Source: a virus. From it: a stretch of 31,251 nt of DNA. A program made the position numbers and the translations under genes. Below are positions 1 through 8,800 of the stretch, piece after piece; position 1 is the stretch's first letter, and each line of letters starts with the position of its first letter. The notes below the pieces were generated by a model. It searched no databases and was not told the origin of the DNA. It saw only the letters and a program-made list of their open reading frames with translations. The stretch spans positions 1-31,251 of IMG/VR virus record IMGVR_UViG_3300034954_000061, one strand, 5' to 3'.

Positions 1-226
1 CGTTAGCTTTGTCAGATCCTGCAGTTCCTAATGCCACATTATCAGCACCAAACACTTTTGTAACTTCTGGCGCATCTATGCCTTTCATTCTAAACTTTAA
101 TGGGTTACCATATTGATCTACTTCACTAGTAGAAGCCAAAGTATCTCCATCTATAAAAGCATAATCTTCGTTAAGATCTTTATTTAACAACCGATTTGCT
201 ACTGATTTTGATGATATTTCTGCCAT
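1..226 (-). CDS. N-terminal part of a virion protein with a staphylococcal-nuclease-like (TNase) domain
   Basis: Only the first 75 codons are in the window; the gene runs off the left edge. ATG at 226-224 overlaps the stop of the upstream gene as TAATG, so translation is probably coupled. Residues 22-55 show the two halves of the SNase/TNase signature: D26-G-D28-T29, then R46-M-K-G-I-D51-A-P-E54. By alignment with staphylococcal nuclease these match the Ca2+ ligands D21 and D40, the catalytic R35 and the general base E43. The second catalytic arginine (R87 in SNase) would lie outside the window. Position directly after the putative ejection proteins suggests a virion or co-ejected protein, but that is inference from context. 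Total length and downstream domains are unknown. Confidence 0.7.
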   Translation of the reverse strand, partial: MAEISSKSVANRLLNKDLNEDYAFIDGDTLASTSEVDQYGNPLKFRMKGIDAPEVTKVFGADNVALGTAGSDKAN

Positions 227-3200
227 TAATCTACCATTCCGCTAAGTACGTTGTTGATTGAAGCTTTAGACCATTCCATAAAACCAGTTGTTGTTTTAGA
301 AGACTTTGCGTTCCACTGGTCTTTTTGTTCTCTAGTTAAAGTACCCCACTTACTTACTAACTCTTTAAAAGCTTCCATAGATACTTGTGCATCTGGTATT
401 CCAGCAACATCTGGTTCAGTAATTCTCATCCATCTAATTGCATTTTGCTTTAGTCTTTCAAACTCTTTAGCTTCAACTATTTTACCAAAACCTCTAGCTT
501 TTTCGTTTTCAGTATCAGGTGGTAATCTAAACAACTCATCTTCGTCCGTGCCCTCTAATAAACTTTCTCTAATTTTAAGAGCATCTAAATAATTAACTAT
601 ACTAGTGGCTTTATATCCTCTGCCTGTATCTTCAAGCATATCATTATAAGCAAGACCAATTAAAGAACGCATTCTAGGTAAGTCTACTCTATTATCTAAT
701 GCCCAAGCTGCTACAGCTCCAGCATCAGCGGCAACATCAATGTCGTCTCTGTATGTTTTCTTTCCTTTATCTATACCCATAAGAGATTTGCTTTCTCTAA
801 TACTGTTCATGACACTTTGAAAATCACCAGTATATGTTCTTAAAGCTTCTCTATGTTTAGGGCTTTTACTATTGTATACAGGATCTAACTCGTAGTCAAG
901 AGGGTTATGTTCGTTACCAAACTTATCTAAGAATACTCTAGGAGCATTATCTCCTGTACCAGCTTTATACTCCATAACTTGTATTGCAACATCTTTACCA
1001 TTTACAGTTTTATAAAGAGTCATAGGATTACCTGTAGATATAAGCTGTTTAGGTAATGGAATTAAATCTGTTATATCACCACTCTTTGCATACTTAGCTA
1101 GTGACTTAGCAGTATAAGCTTTAGCTGCACCCGCGCTTGTTGCGAACTTTACAGCAGCCTTTTCTTTAGCATCAACTCTTTGTAAGTAGTTTTTAACAGA
1201 AAAACTTAAACTACCACCATGACTATAGCCCATTAATCTAGAACCAAGATACATTACAGCCATACGCTTTAATTCATCAGTATCAAACAAGCTACCAAAC
1301 AAACCTTTTAGAAAACTAGTTGTTTTATTTTGTTCTGCAGCAGGAGCATTAGACCCTGTGTTCTTAACAGTATCAGGATCAGCATCAGGTCCTTTTTGAT
1401 CTGGCCCAGGCCCTGTTTGATTTTTGTTTTGTTTTTCTATTTCTGTAGCAACTTTTTGCTTTTGATCGTAGCCTTTTTCAATAGGCTCTAGCTTTTTCAT
1501 TTTTGCTAAATCTGCTTGTGCCTTTTCTTCTTGTTTACCGGTAAGACCTCTTTCGTTTCTAAACTCTTTAGGGCTAACTAAATACTTACCAGCTTTTCTA
1601 GCAAAATCATCAATAGCTTTAATCTCTTCACCAAGACCTTCAGCTCTTTTTATTTCGTCATCACTTAAAAACTGTGGTGCATTTTCTTTATTAATATCCG
1701 CTTGCATACTATCAACAAGTCTATCTAGTTCTGGAGGATTAAAGTTTTCCATAGCTCTTCGATCAAGTTCTTGTTGACTTGTTGGCCTGTCTGTACCTTC
1801 ATATAGATCATATCGTTGACGCGTTTGACCTCTCTTTTGCTCATCTGATACAGTTGCAGCACCTGGTGCAGCCTGTTCAATTATATTTTGAAAACTAGAT
1901 GGTTTAGGTACAACTTGACTAGGAGGTACTTGAGTTACAGGAACTCTTAATCTACTACCAACAAAATCTTTAAACACTTGCGAGTCTGCCCCTAATCCAC
2001 CCATATCATTATCTTGCATTGCATCTAAATATTCAGGTGTTAAGGCTACACGCTTACCATCAACTACTCCTGTAGGTATCGGTACGCCAGCTGGTTTATT
2101 TATATCTAACATTGGGTTTACACCAGGTATTTGTCTTGTATCTAGTGTAACGTTTGCTCTAGGTATAACTCCATCATTATTAAAATAGTCATCAGCTTTT
2201 AATCTTAAGTTTCTAAGGTAGTTAGTATAGTCGTCTGATGGCTTTAAGTTACCCATAACTTCAGCAATTCTACCAGAACTCGGCCCTGCAATCGGCTCCA
2301 TAGAGGACATGTCTCTTGGCGGTATACCTATATTCATAGAAGGTACTGAAGACGCGTTAGCGGCCACCTGTGTAGGGCTAGCAGACGTATCTGGTTGAAG
2401 TTTTGCCACAGTAACACCAGGTATTTTATCTTTAGCTCTACCATCATAGTAATCTGAAATACTAGCAAAAGTCATTTTGCCATCATCACCTGCCCAAACT
2501 TTATTTCGCTCATAGCTATCACTACCTTCAGCAAAAACTTCTTGATTTAAATCCCCTTTATTATCTCCACTTCTAAATTTTTCAAAATATTTACCAGGAG
2601 CTGCTTGCATAATTCCTAAATGCGCATCTCCACCATACTTCCATCTATCTAAATACGTTTCATATAGCTTTAACTGATCAGTAGGACTCATATCTTTAAT
2701 TTTGTCTGTAGTAAAATCTTTATCTATTTTACCCTGATCTTTTAAATCGTTTATAGCAGTATCAGTAAACTGAAATAAACCAGTAGCACTACTTTTAGGG
2801 TTCTTAACAGTAGGGTCAAAGCTACTTTCTCCATCTATAATGTTATATAGCTTATCTTTAGTAAACTCTGATCCTTCGTACTTGTCTAGCATTTTATTAA
2901 GCTGAGTTTGGAATGCTTCATCTTCATCTAGCAAACCACGAGATAGCACTTGTGTACCTTCTTGCGCGTACATAGCTTTGTTTTGATCTTGTTTTTGCCT
3001 ACCTATATCATTCATTTTCTTTATTGTAGGACCAAACATTTCTGTTGCTTCTTTGTTTACTACAAACTCACCGGGTGTAAGCCAAGCTGGCACAGTATCT
3101 GTACCTTTAGGTTCGCCTGGATGGTCATACATAGGTATAGACTGCATAGCAGGTACATTAGCCTGCGGTACGTCAAATTCAAAAGACATCATATTCCCAT

Positions 3201-3234
3201 GTCGGTCTTTTCTTGTAAACTTCTTAAGCTGCAT
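226..3234 (-). CDS. Large internal virion (ejection) protein with lytic transglycosylase (SLT) domain
   Basis: A 1002-aa protein starting at an ATG that overlaps the previous stop as TAATG. Residues 37-75 carry the motif DTVPAWLTPGEFVVNKEAT, which recurs in phage tape-measure and ejection proteins. Residues 115-215 look like an SLT lytic transglycosylase: catalytic Glu within DGESSFDP (E135), followed by SSATGLFQF. In short-tailed phages such proteins are packaged in the head and injected to open the peptidoglycan ahead of the DNA, as T7 gp16 does. The middle (about 270-640) is Pro/Gln/Lys-rich and probably extended. The C-terminal third (about 640-1000) is mixed helical with no motif I recognise. 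Role as a virion muralytic enzyme is well supported; the exact structural position is inferred. Confidence 0.85.
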   Translation of the reverse strand: MQLKKFTRKDRHGNMMSFEFDVPQANVPAMQSIPMYDHPGEPKGTDTVPAWLTPGEFVVNKEATEMFGPTIKKMNDIGRQKQDQNKAMYAQEGTQVLSRGLLDEDEAFQTQLNKMLDKYEGSEFTKDKLYNIIDGESSFDPTVKNPKSSATGLFQFTDTAINDLKDQGKIDKDFTTDKIKDMSPTDQLKLYETYLDRWKYGGDAHLGIMQAAPGKYFEKFRSGDNKGDLNQEVFAEGSDSYERNKVWAGDDGKMTFASISDYYDGRAKDKIPGVTVAKLQPDTSASPTQVAANASSVPSMNIGIPPRDMSSMEPIAGPSSGRIAEVMGNLKPSDDYTNYLRNLRLKADDYFNNDGVIPRANVTLDTRQIPGVNPMLDINKPAGVPIPTGVVDGKRVALTPEYLDAMQDNDMGGLGADSQVFKDFVGSRLRVPVTQVPPSQVVPKPSSFQNIIEQAAPGAATVSDEQKRGQTRQRYDLYEGTDRPTSQQELDRRAMENFNPPELDRLVDSMQADINKENAPQFLSDDEIKRAEGLGEEIKAIDDFARKAGKYLVSPKEFRNERGLTGKQEEKAQADLAKMKKLEPIEKGYDQKQKVATEIEKQNKNQTGPGPDQKGPDADPDTVKNTGSNAPAAEQNKTTSFLKGLFGSLFDTDELKRMAVMYLGSRLMGYSHGGSLSFSVKNYLQRVDAKEKAAVKFATSAGAAKAYTAKSLAKYAKSGDITDLIPLPKQLISTGNPMTLYKTVNGKDVAIQVMEYKAGTGDNAPRVFLDKFGNEHNPLDYELDPVYNSKSPKHREALRTYTGDFQSVMNSIRESKSLMGIDKGKKTYRDDIDVAADAGAVAAWALDNRVDLPRMRSLIGLAYNDMLEDTGRGYKATSIVNYLDALKIRESLLEGTDEDELFRLPPDTENEKARGFGKIVEAKEFERLKQNAIRWMRITEPDVAGIPDAQVSMEAFKELVSKWGTLTREQKDQWNAKSSKTTTGFMEWSKASINNVLSGMVD

Positions 3235-3995
3235 TACTTTCCTCCGTTACTTGCAGGAACTTTTCCACCTTGATTAGCAAAGAAACTTCCACTAAATATA
3301 CCACCTTCATCAAACACACTTTGTGTAGGTTGACTGTAGTCAGGTACATTATTCATAGCTTGCGTACCAGGATCTAATGGAGCTCCTGTAAAATTTCCTG
3401 AGCTGTCAAATCCTGTATAGGCTTCATTATAATTATCAAACATATTTATACCTTCACCCATAGGAACTTCAAATGCTAGCTTTTGTGTATTTAGTCTATT
3501 AGCTTCTATATCTTGTAGCTGTTGACCTGTCATTTTAGGTTTTACACCTAACATAAATTTTTCTTGTGTATCAGAATAACCAGGAGCTAGCTGACTTAAT
3601 GGATATGTATATTTTCCTGCAGGTTCAAACTCTCCTGTACCAGGATTGTATACAAAGTTTTCAGTATCACTTAAATAATTTTTTATATCTTGATCTGTTA
3701 ACGAGTCTGTTGTAAAATAAAATGGCTCTTTTCCTGACTCCATAGGATGAGCATTTGTTCCTTGATACAAAGAATAATCAACAGGCTTTGTTACAGGTTT
3801 ATAGCTTTGATTAAAAGCAGCAGCATCAAAAGTATTGCCTAACGCTCCTTCATTACCACCCGTTACTGGAGCTGAGTAGTTTGTTCTTGGTACTATTTTA
3901 TTTAATGGAGTAATTGGAATATCAAAATAATCACTATCAAAATCTATACCTGTTGATCCTCCTGATGAAGAACTGCCTCTAAAACCTACTGCCAT
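3234..3995 (-). CDS. Putative virion protein of unknown function, 253 aa
   Basis: The 253-aa product is rich in Gly, Ser, Asn, Tyr and Pro, with no transmembrane segment, coiled coil or catalytic motif I can recognise. It begins with a Ser/Gly-rich stretch and ends in NQGGKVPASNGGK, an extended Gly/Lys tail of the kind also seen in other proteins of this cluster. Start ATG at 3995 is preceded by GAGG about 9 nt upstream. The stop overlaps the transglycosylase start as TAATG. Its place between the nozzle/GNAT genes and the muralytic protein suggests an ejected or tail-associated structural protein. This is inference from order alone. Confidence 0.65.
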   Translation of the reverse strand: MAVGFRGSSSSGGSTGIDFDSDYFDIPITPLNKIVPRTNYSAPVTGGNEGALGNTFDAAAFNQSYKPVTKPVDYSLYQGTNAHPMESGKEPFYFTTDSLTDQDIKNYLSDTENFVYNPGTGEFEPAGKYTYPLSQLAPGYSDTQEKFMLGVKPKMTGQQLQDIEANRLNTQKLAFEVPMGEGINMFDNYNEAYTGFDSSGNFTGAPLDPGTQAMNNVPDYSQPTQSVFDEGGIFSGSFFANQGGKVPASNGGK

Positions 3996-3996
3996 A

Positions 3997-4677
3997 TCAA
4001 CGTCCTCTAAAATTATTAAACATATTCTTTATGCCGGTCATCATATTTCTAGAAGGGTCTTTAGATATTTCGTACTCTAACGTTAAGCTTCCACTACCCT
4101 TACCCATATCAGGTTTAATACTATATCCTGCGCCTAATGGCATTTTACCTGATCGCAAAAAGTTTTGAAACGCACCATCAACAGAAGTAGGTGACATACC
4201 CATATTACCAAACATTAGTTCTTCACCAGACTTTGGCATTACAAAAGCTCCTTCATTATATTTCCTAGCTAAATCTGGATCTATCTTTTGCTGTACGGCT
4301 TCAGGTAGTTTAGCAAACCCTTTATATTTTTTAGGTACACCACCAGTTACTTCTCCACCTGGTGCTAAAGCTAATGGTCCTGCATAACCACCTCTTGCAA
4401 AGAATAACCTTTTTAAAAACGGTGCTAGCATTTCTCCTGCAACTTCTCCACCTATTGCGCCTATAGGTCCCATTATTGCGCCACCTGCAGTAGCAAGTGC
4501 TTTCTTTGCGCCTTCTTTTCCTACTTGTCCTAATGCATAATCTATAGCTTTAGTTTCTGCTATATCAGCAGCCATGCCTAAGGGTGATTGTTTACGTTGA
4601 AGCATAGGTACTTGTGGGTCTTCTCTTCTTGCTTGCATAGGAGCCATACCTATCATAGGTTGTGCTAGACTTATCAT
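3997..4677 (-). CDS. Putative ejection protein with glycine/alanine-rich hydrophobic segment, 226 aa
   Basis: The 226-aa product has a Met-rich N-terminus, then an Ala/Gly-rich hydrophobic stretch at about residues 58-90 (including ATAGGAIMGPIGAIGGEVAG) with small residues spaced like a glycine-zipper membrane helix. This is followed by a Gly/Lys-rich region and a conserved-looking block around residue 140 (YNEGAFVMP). Its start overlaps the previous stop as ATGA (4674-4677). A membrane-active segment in a protein next to the transglycosylase fits a DNA-ejection protein that inserts in the inner membrane, but no family was recognised. The next gene starts 2 bases after its stop. Confidence 0.65.
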   Translation of the reverse strand: MISLAQPMIGMAPMQARREDPQVPMLQRKQSPLGMAADIAETKAIDYALGQVGKEGAKKALATAGGAIMGPIGAIGGEVAGEMLAPFLKRLFFARGGYAGPLALAPGGEVTGGVPKKYKGFAKLPEAVQQKIDPDLARKYNEGAFVMPKSGEELMFGNMGMSPTSVDGAFQNFLRSGKMPLGAGYSIKPDMGKGSGSLTLEYEISKDPSRNMMTGIKNMFNNFRGR

Positions 4678-5231
4678 TTGCCGCCTCCTGTTTGTGTAGT
4701 AGTAGTTGATCGAGGCACTGCTTGTGATCCTAAATAGCCAAAGTATCTAGTAGCCATAGTATCATCAGCATCTAATAGCTGTTGTTTGTATGCTTGTTGT
4801 GCACTACCCACATCTCCTAATAGATCTGATCCACCTAAAGCAGTTTGTTGTCTGTCTTTTGCAAACTCTAAAGATCTATCAGCTAATGCTTGATTCATAG
4901 CAGCCTGAGATCTAGCAGAACCTAGCATACCACCAGTAGCTGCTTGTCCCATACTACTACCTAATATACCTTTTAAGTCTGCTTCTCTAGCTGCAGCAGT
5001 ATCAAAAATACCTGTACCTGCCATCATATCTTGAGCAAAACCTTTTTGTGCAGTAAGCGCATCTTTTTGCTCTTGGGTAAGATCTGCTACAACAGATTCA
5101 GGGCCTTTTAATCTATCAGCCTCATACATATCAGTAACGTCTGATAAAACTCTTTCTACGTATGGCGCAAATTGATCAGCTATGCCTGAGTTTGCTACCT
5201 GAGTAGTAGTGCCTCCGCCTCCACTTCCCAT
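4674..5231 (-). CDS. Putative internal virion protein, Gly/Ala/Gln-rich and helical, 185 aa
   Basis: The 185-aa product opens with a poly-Gly stretch (MGSGGGG), has mainly helical central segments rich in Ala, Gln, Asp and Met (about 20-160), and ends in a Thr/Gly-rich tail (STTTTQTGGGK). Start ATG follows TAGGAG with good spacing. It lies in a run of four genes between the GNAT-like gene and the truncated nuclease-like gene. The low-complexity helical composition and location are typical of podovirus core or ejection proteins. I recognise no domain with certainty, so the functional label rests on context. Confidence 0.65.
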   Translation of the reverse strand: MGSGGGGTTTQVANSGIADQFAPYVERVLSDVTDMYEADRLKGPESVVADLTQEQKDALTAQKGFAQDMMAGTGIFDTAAAREADLKGILGSSMGQAATGGMLGSARSQAAMNQALADRSLEFAKDRQQTALGGSDLLGDVGSAQQAYKQQLLDADDTMATRYFGYLGSQAVPRSTTTTQTGGGK

Positions 5232-5232
5232 A

Positions 5233-5703
5233 TTAATCTCCTATTTTTCCTCTAACAGAAATATATAAATTACCATTAAAACGTTTTTCTAAAAATTTAC
5301 CATAACGTAAAGCATCGTCGTATGGTTGTACTGAGTCTGCTCGCCAGTACTTACCACCATGTTCTTTAGTATGGTCTATCATATGAGTAAACAACTCATG
5401 TACTACTTTACCATTTAATCTATAGTTTTTATCTACAATACAATCATTAACATCCATAACTGCTTTATTGTTATAGTAGTTTATGTATGTTGATGCAGCT
5501 AAAAACCCTTTTAAATCGTTATCATAATATCCTAGTACTAAAGCATTAGGATCTTTTTTACTTTGTTTATCTACTAAATTACAAAAGAAACGTATCCAGG
5601 TATTTTGGTTACGCTCAATACCTTTATAGTCATTTTGTTCATTAGATTTATTCATTAATAATATGGCTTCCAAAACATCATTTTGGCCTATAGCTCTTAT
5701 CAT
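5233..5703 (-). CDS. GNAT-like acetyltransferase, 156 aa
   Basis: The size and layout resemble the GNAT fold: an N-terminal MIRAIGQND with a following helix (ILLMNKSNEQNDY), central strands (NALVLGYYDNDLKGFLAAS), then a strand and helix region (VMDVNDCIVDKNYRLNGKVVHELFTHMID). The usual acetyl-CoA loop R/Q-x-x-G-x-G/A is only partly visible, at YRLNGKVV (about residues 94-101), so catalysis is unproven. The start overlaps the stop of the 55-aa gene as ATGA. In marine phages I recall similar proteins encoded between tail and internal virion genes; whether they modify host or virion proteins is not known to me. It could also be a degenerate structural homologue. Confidence 0.6.
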   Translation of the reverse strand: MIRAIGQNDVLEAILLMNKSNEQNDYKGIERNQNTWIRFFCNLVDKQSKKDPNALVLGYYDNDLKGFLAASTYINYYNNKAVMDVNDCIVDKNYRLNGKVVHELFTHMIDHTKEHGGKYWRADSVQPYDDALRYGKFLEKRFNGNLYISVRGKIGD

Positions 5704-5867
5704 TTTTCGTCTATCCTTTCCTTAAGGTCTGCAAGACTACTGGCAGCTCTAATGTCTGCCAATAGCTTTAAATGTTCTTCTTGCCTTTCGTTAAGTGCTC
5801 TAATTAACTCTAATAATGTAAAGTCTAAGTTAGCATCTCCTGTGCTAGGAGGATTACTAATACTCAT
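5700..5867 (-). CDS. Small helical protein, 55 aa
   Basis: ATG at 5867 overlaps the nozzle stop as TAATG and has a strong GGGAGG upstream; the stop overlaps the next start as ATGA. The peptide starts MSISNPPSTGDANLDFTLLE and continues as a charged amphipathic helix (about residues 16-55) ending in KERIDEK, probably a short coiled coil. Dual start-stop overlaps and the ribosome binding site make it a real gene. Function is unknown; it may assemble with the nozzle or ejection proteins. Confidence 0.75.
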   Translation of the reverse strand: MSISNPPSTGDANLDFTLLELIRALNERQEEHLKLLADIRAASSLADLKERIDEK

Positions 5868-8800
5868 TAGCGCTTACCTCCCTTCTTAACATCTAGTTGT
5901 AAACCAGATACGTTCCAAGCTTTGTTATTAGCTGCTGTGTTAGCATTCGCTGCTTGTGCATCATCGATCCTATAATTAATTAATCGACCAAACACTCGCA
6001 TATCTGATTTATAATTACTAGCAACACCAAAATCGTTAACAACAAGCTTATTAGCTTTAGCATTACTTTGAGTATTATCTTCTGCTACAGTTAAGTAAGA
6101 TAGCTGACCTGGGTTATTAGTAGCTCTAGCTCTTATACGTAATGTAGCTCTTACGGGCTCACCACCTACAGTTTCAATACTACCACCATCAGCCCATAGT
6201 GCCATGCTGTTTACTTGCTCAGTATCAAATGTAGGACTAATAGATAGCTCTATTCTTTCAAAGTAAGATACATAATTAGTGCCAGCAAAAGTAAATCCTA
6301 AATCTGCAACGCGTATCCTATTAGTAATATCACCATTAGAAGCAGTTTCAGATTGTAAAAGTATAGGATATATTTTAGTGGCATTTATTTTAGTTGACTC
6401 CCATGGTCTTATAATATCAAAAGTTGTACTTATACTTGTACCGCTTGTACTAAACGTAGGAGCAGAATCAGAAACAGCAGTACCTTCTGCAGCATTAGTA
6501 AGGTTTGTAGTTGTTGGTGCTACCCTACTAGCTATCACTTCTGTTACTGGCGCAAACGCAGTAATAAAGTTAGCAGTAGAACTAAACTGACTAGGAGCAA
6601 TAACTATATTTGTAGGGCTACTCGAACTATCAGGCGTTAAAGATAGTAACGCGTTGTTAGTTAACGCAGTTAATATATCTAATAAAGCTTGTTGCATATT
6701 TTGAACAGCACCATTAGGCTTAGCAAGTTCTGTACTGTTTTGTGTAGCATCAGTATTGTAATAAGCAGCTAAGTAAGCTGAATTACTGCTATGACTTGTT
6801 TGACCATAGTCACTATCATTTGCAGCTTTTACAAACGTAGGATCTAGAAGTCGTCCAGGCCCTTCGCCATAATGCTTATCAAATAGTACGCTACTGCCGC
6901 TAGCAGTATTTGCAGTAAGAGTAACGCGAGTCCCCCTAGCATAGGCAATATCTACTCCTTCTGTTGTGGCTATATTACTACCTGTAGAATTAGTTATTAG
7001 TCCAGTTAGTAATGTACCTGTTCTTGAAGCACCTTCAGTAACAGTATATGCAAAGTTACCAGATATAGCTTTCCTACTTGTAGCTAAAAATGTTAATACA
7101 GCATTGTTTCTTGTAACTGTAAAATGTGTAGTATCTGTATGTGCTGCTTGTAAAGCTGTAGCAATTTGTATAGCAGTTACTTCAGCTGTAGTTTGTGATC
7201 CATCAGGATCAAAAGCAGGATAAGCAGACAAATCATTAAAGTTAACTGTTATAGCATTACCTAAAGGTGGCGTTAGCGTAACACTATCTGTAGTGCTAGC
7301 TGCGGCCACCCCAGCGCGCGTTTGTGCTGCTGTAAACGTACTATTACTAAAGCCTGATGGTAATGACCCAGCGCATGTTAGAGCCACACTGAAGTTATTT
7401 GAGATTATGCCTACTGCAGAAGCTGTAGCAGTAACTAAACCTGTAGATGTAGCTGTTGTAAATCCTGATCCAGCGTTTATAAGTCCAGCAACTTCACTAA
7501 CAATATTAGCTCTTGTAAACTGTCCATCTAGTATTTTACTTTGTGTACTAGCATCTGGAAATGTTACAGTAAGTGTTATAACTTTTTGACTGTTATCGAC
7601 ACCAGCAGTGCTAACTGTTACGCTACTGTTTAGGTTACCACCAAAAGCCGTTTCACTATAATTTGTACCACCGGAAGATGTTAAGAACGTAACTGTTATA
7701 GGGTTATGGTTTGCTCCTATCCTAGAGGTAAGTCTAACGTTATTACCACTAGCTGCAACACTATAAATAGAACTACTGTTTCCATTAAACTGACTCAATG
7801 CTTGTAATTTAGTTATTATATCGTCACGTATATCTGCCGCTGCAGTTTTATTCTTAGCTAATACTATTGTTTGATCTATAGCTGCATGTACACCGCTAGC
7901 TTCAGAAGACTGTAATCTCATAGATATAGCAGGACTTATGTTAGCAGCAATACCATACACACCGACACCAGTAGTTGTAACGTTAGTTGTAAGGTTACTA
8001 GTAGAACCACCACCTATAGCAAATGTACTAGTATTAAATGTTCTAGGTCCTGGTACGTCTGAAGTTAACGTTAACACATTTGTGCTAGCTGTTGCAGTAA
8101 AATCTGATAACGCGTTATTAGCATTAATATAATCTCTTACAGCAGCAACAAACGTAGTCATGTTAATAGTTGCACCGTTATTTTGGTTATTACCTAATAT
8201 ACTAACAGCAGGAAAACTAACATCACCTATACCGTGAGATGCACTACCTTTTATAACAGCACTAGCACCACCATCAAGGTAGTTACTCTGAGTTCTATCA
8301 TATGCAAAAGTAGCAGAAGAAGGAAAAGTTATTGTAGTTACTTGATTAACAACATTAGGTCCTGTATCTCCTGTTATTGCAAGATCTACAACTTCTCTTA
8401 TGTTTGTTTGAAACGTAGTAAAAGAAGCTACAGCTATAGTCTTTTTAGCTTTAGTACCTACAGTACGTCTAGGAGTTTTACCGTTTATTGTTACTGCAAC
8501 ACTTTCTTTTTTACCTCTGTTAGTGTAGCCAAAAGAACCACTGTTGCCAGTTAGCGCAACGGTAGCAGAAGGTACTCCACCACCTTTTACAGGTCCCATA
8601 TCTCCTGACATAACACCGTTTAAGTCTCTTATAGTCCATGTATTATCTCTATAGTTCCATATTAATACTTCATCTAGTTCACCAGCAAGTGAATCTAGCG
8701 TAGGATAACAAACCCATATTTCATTTTCCAAATGATTTTGCATTAGCATCAATTGGTTTTCGTGTATCGGGTTTAGGTTATCAAAGAAGTATGTTTGTAC

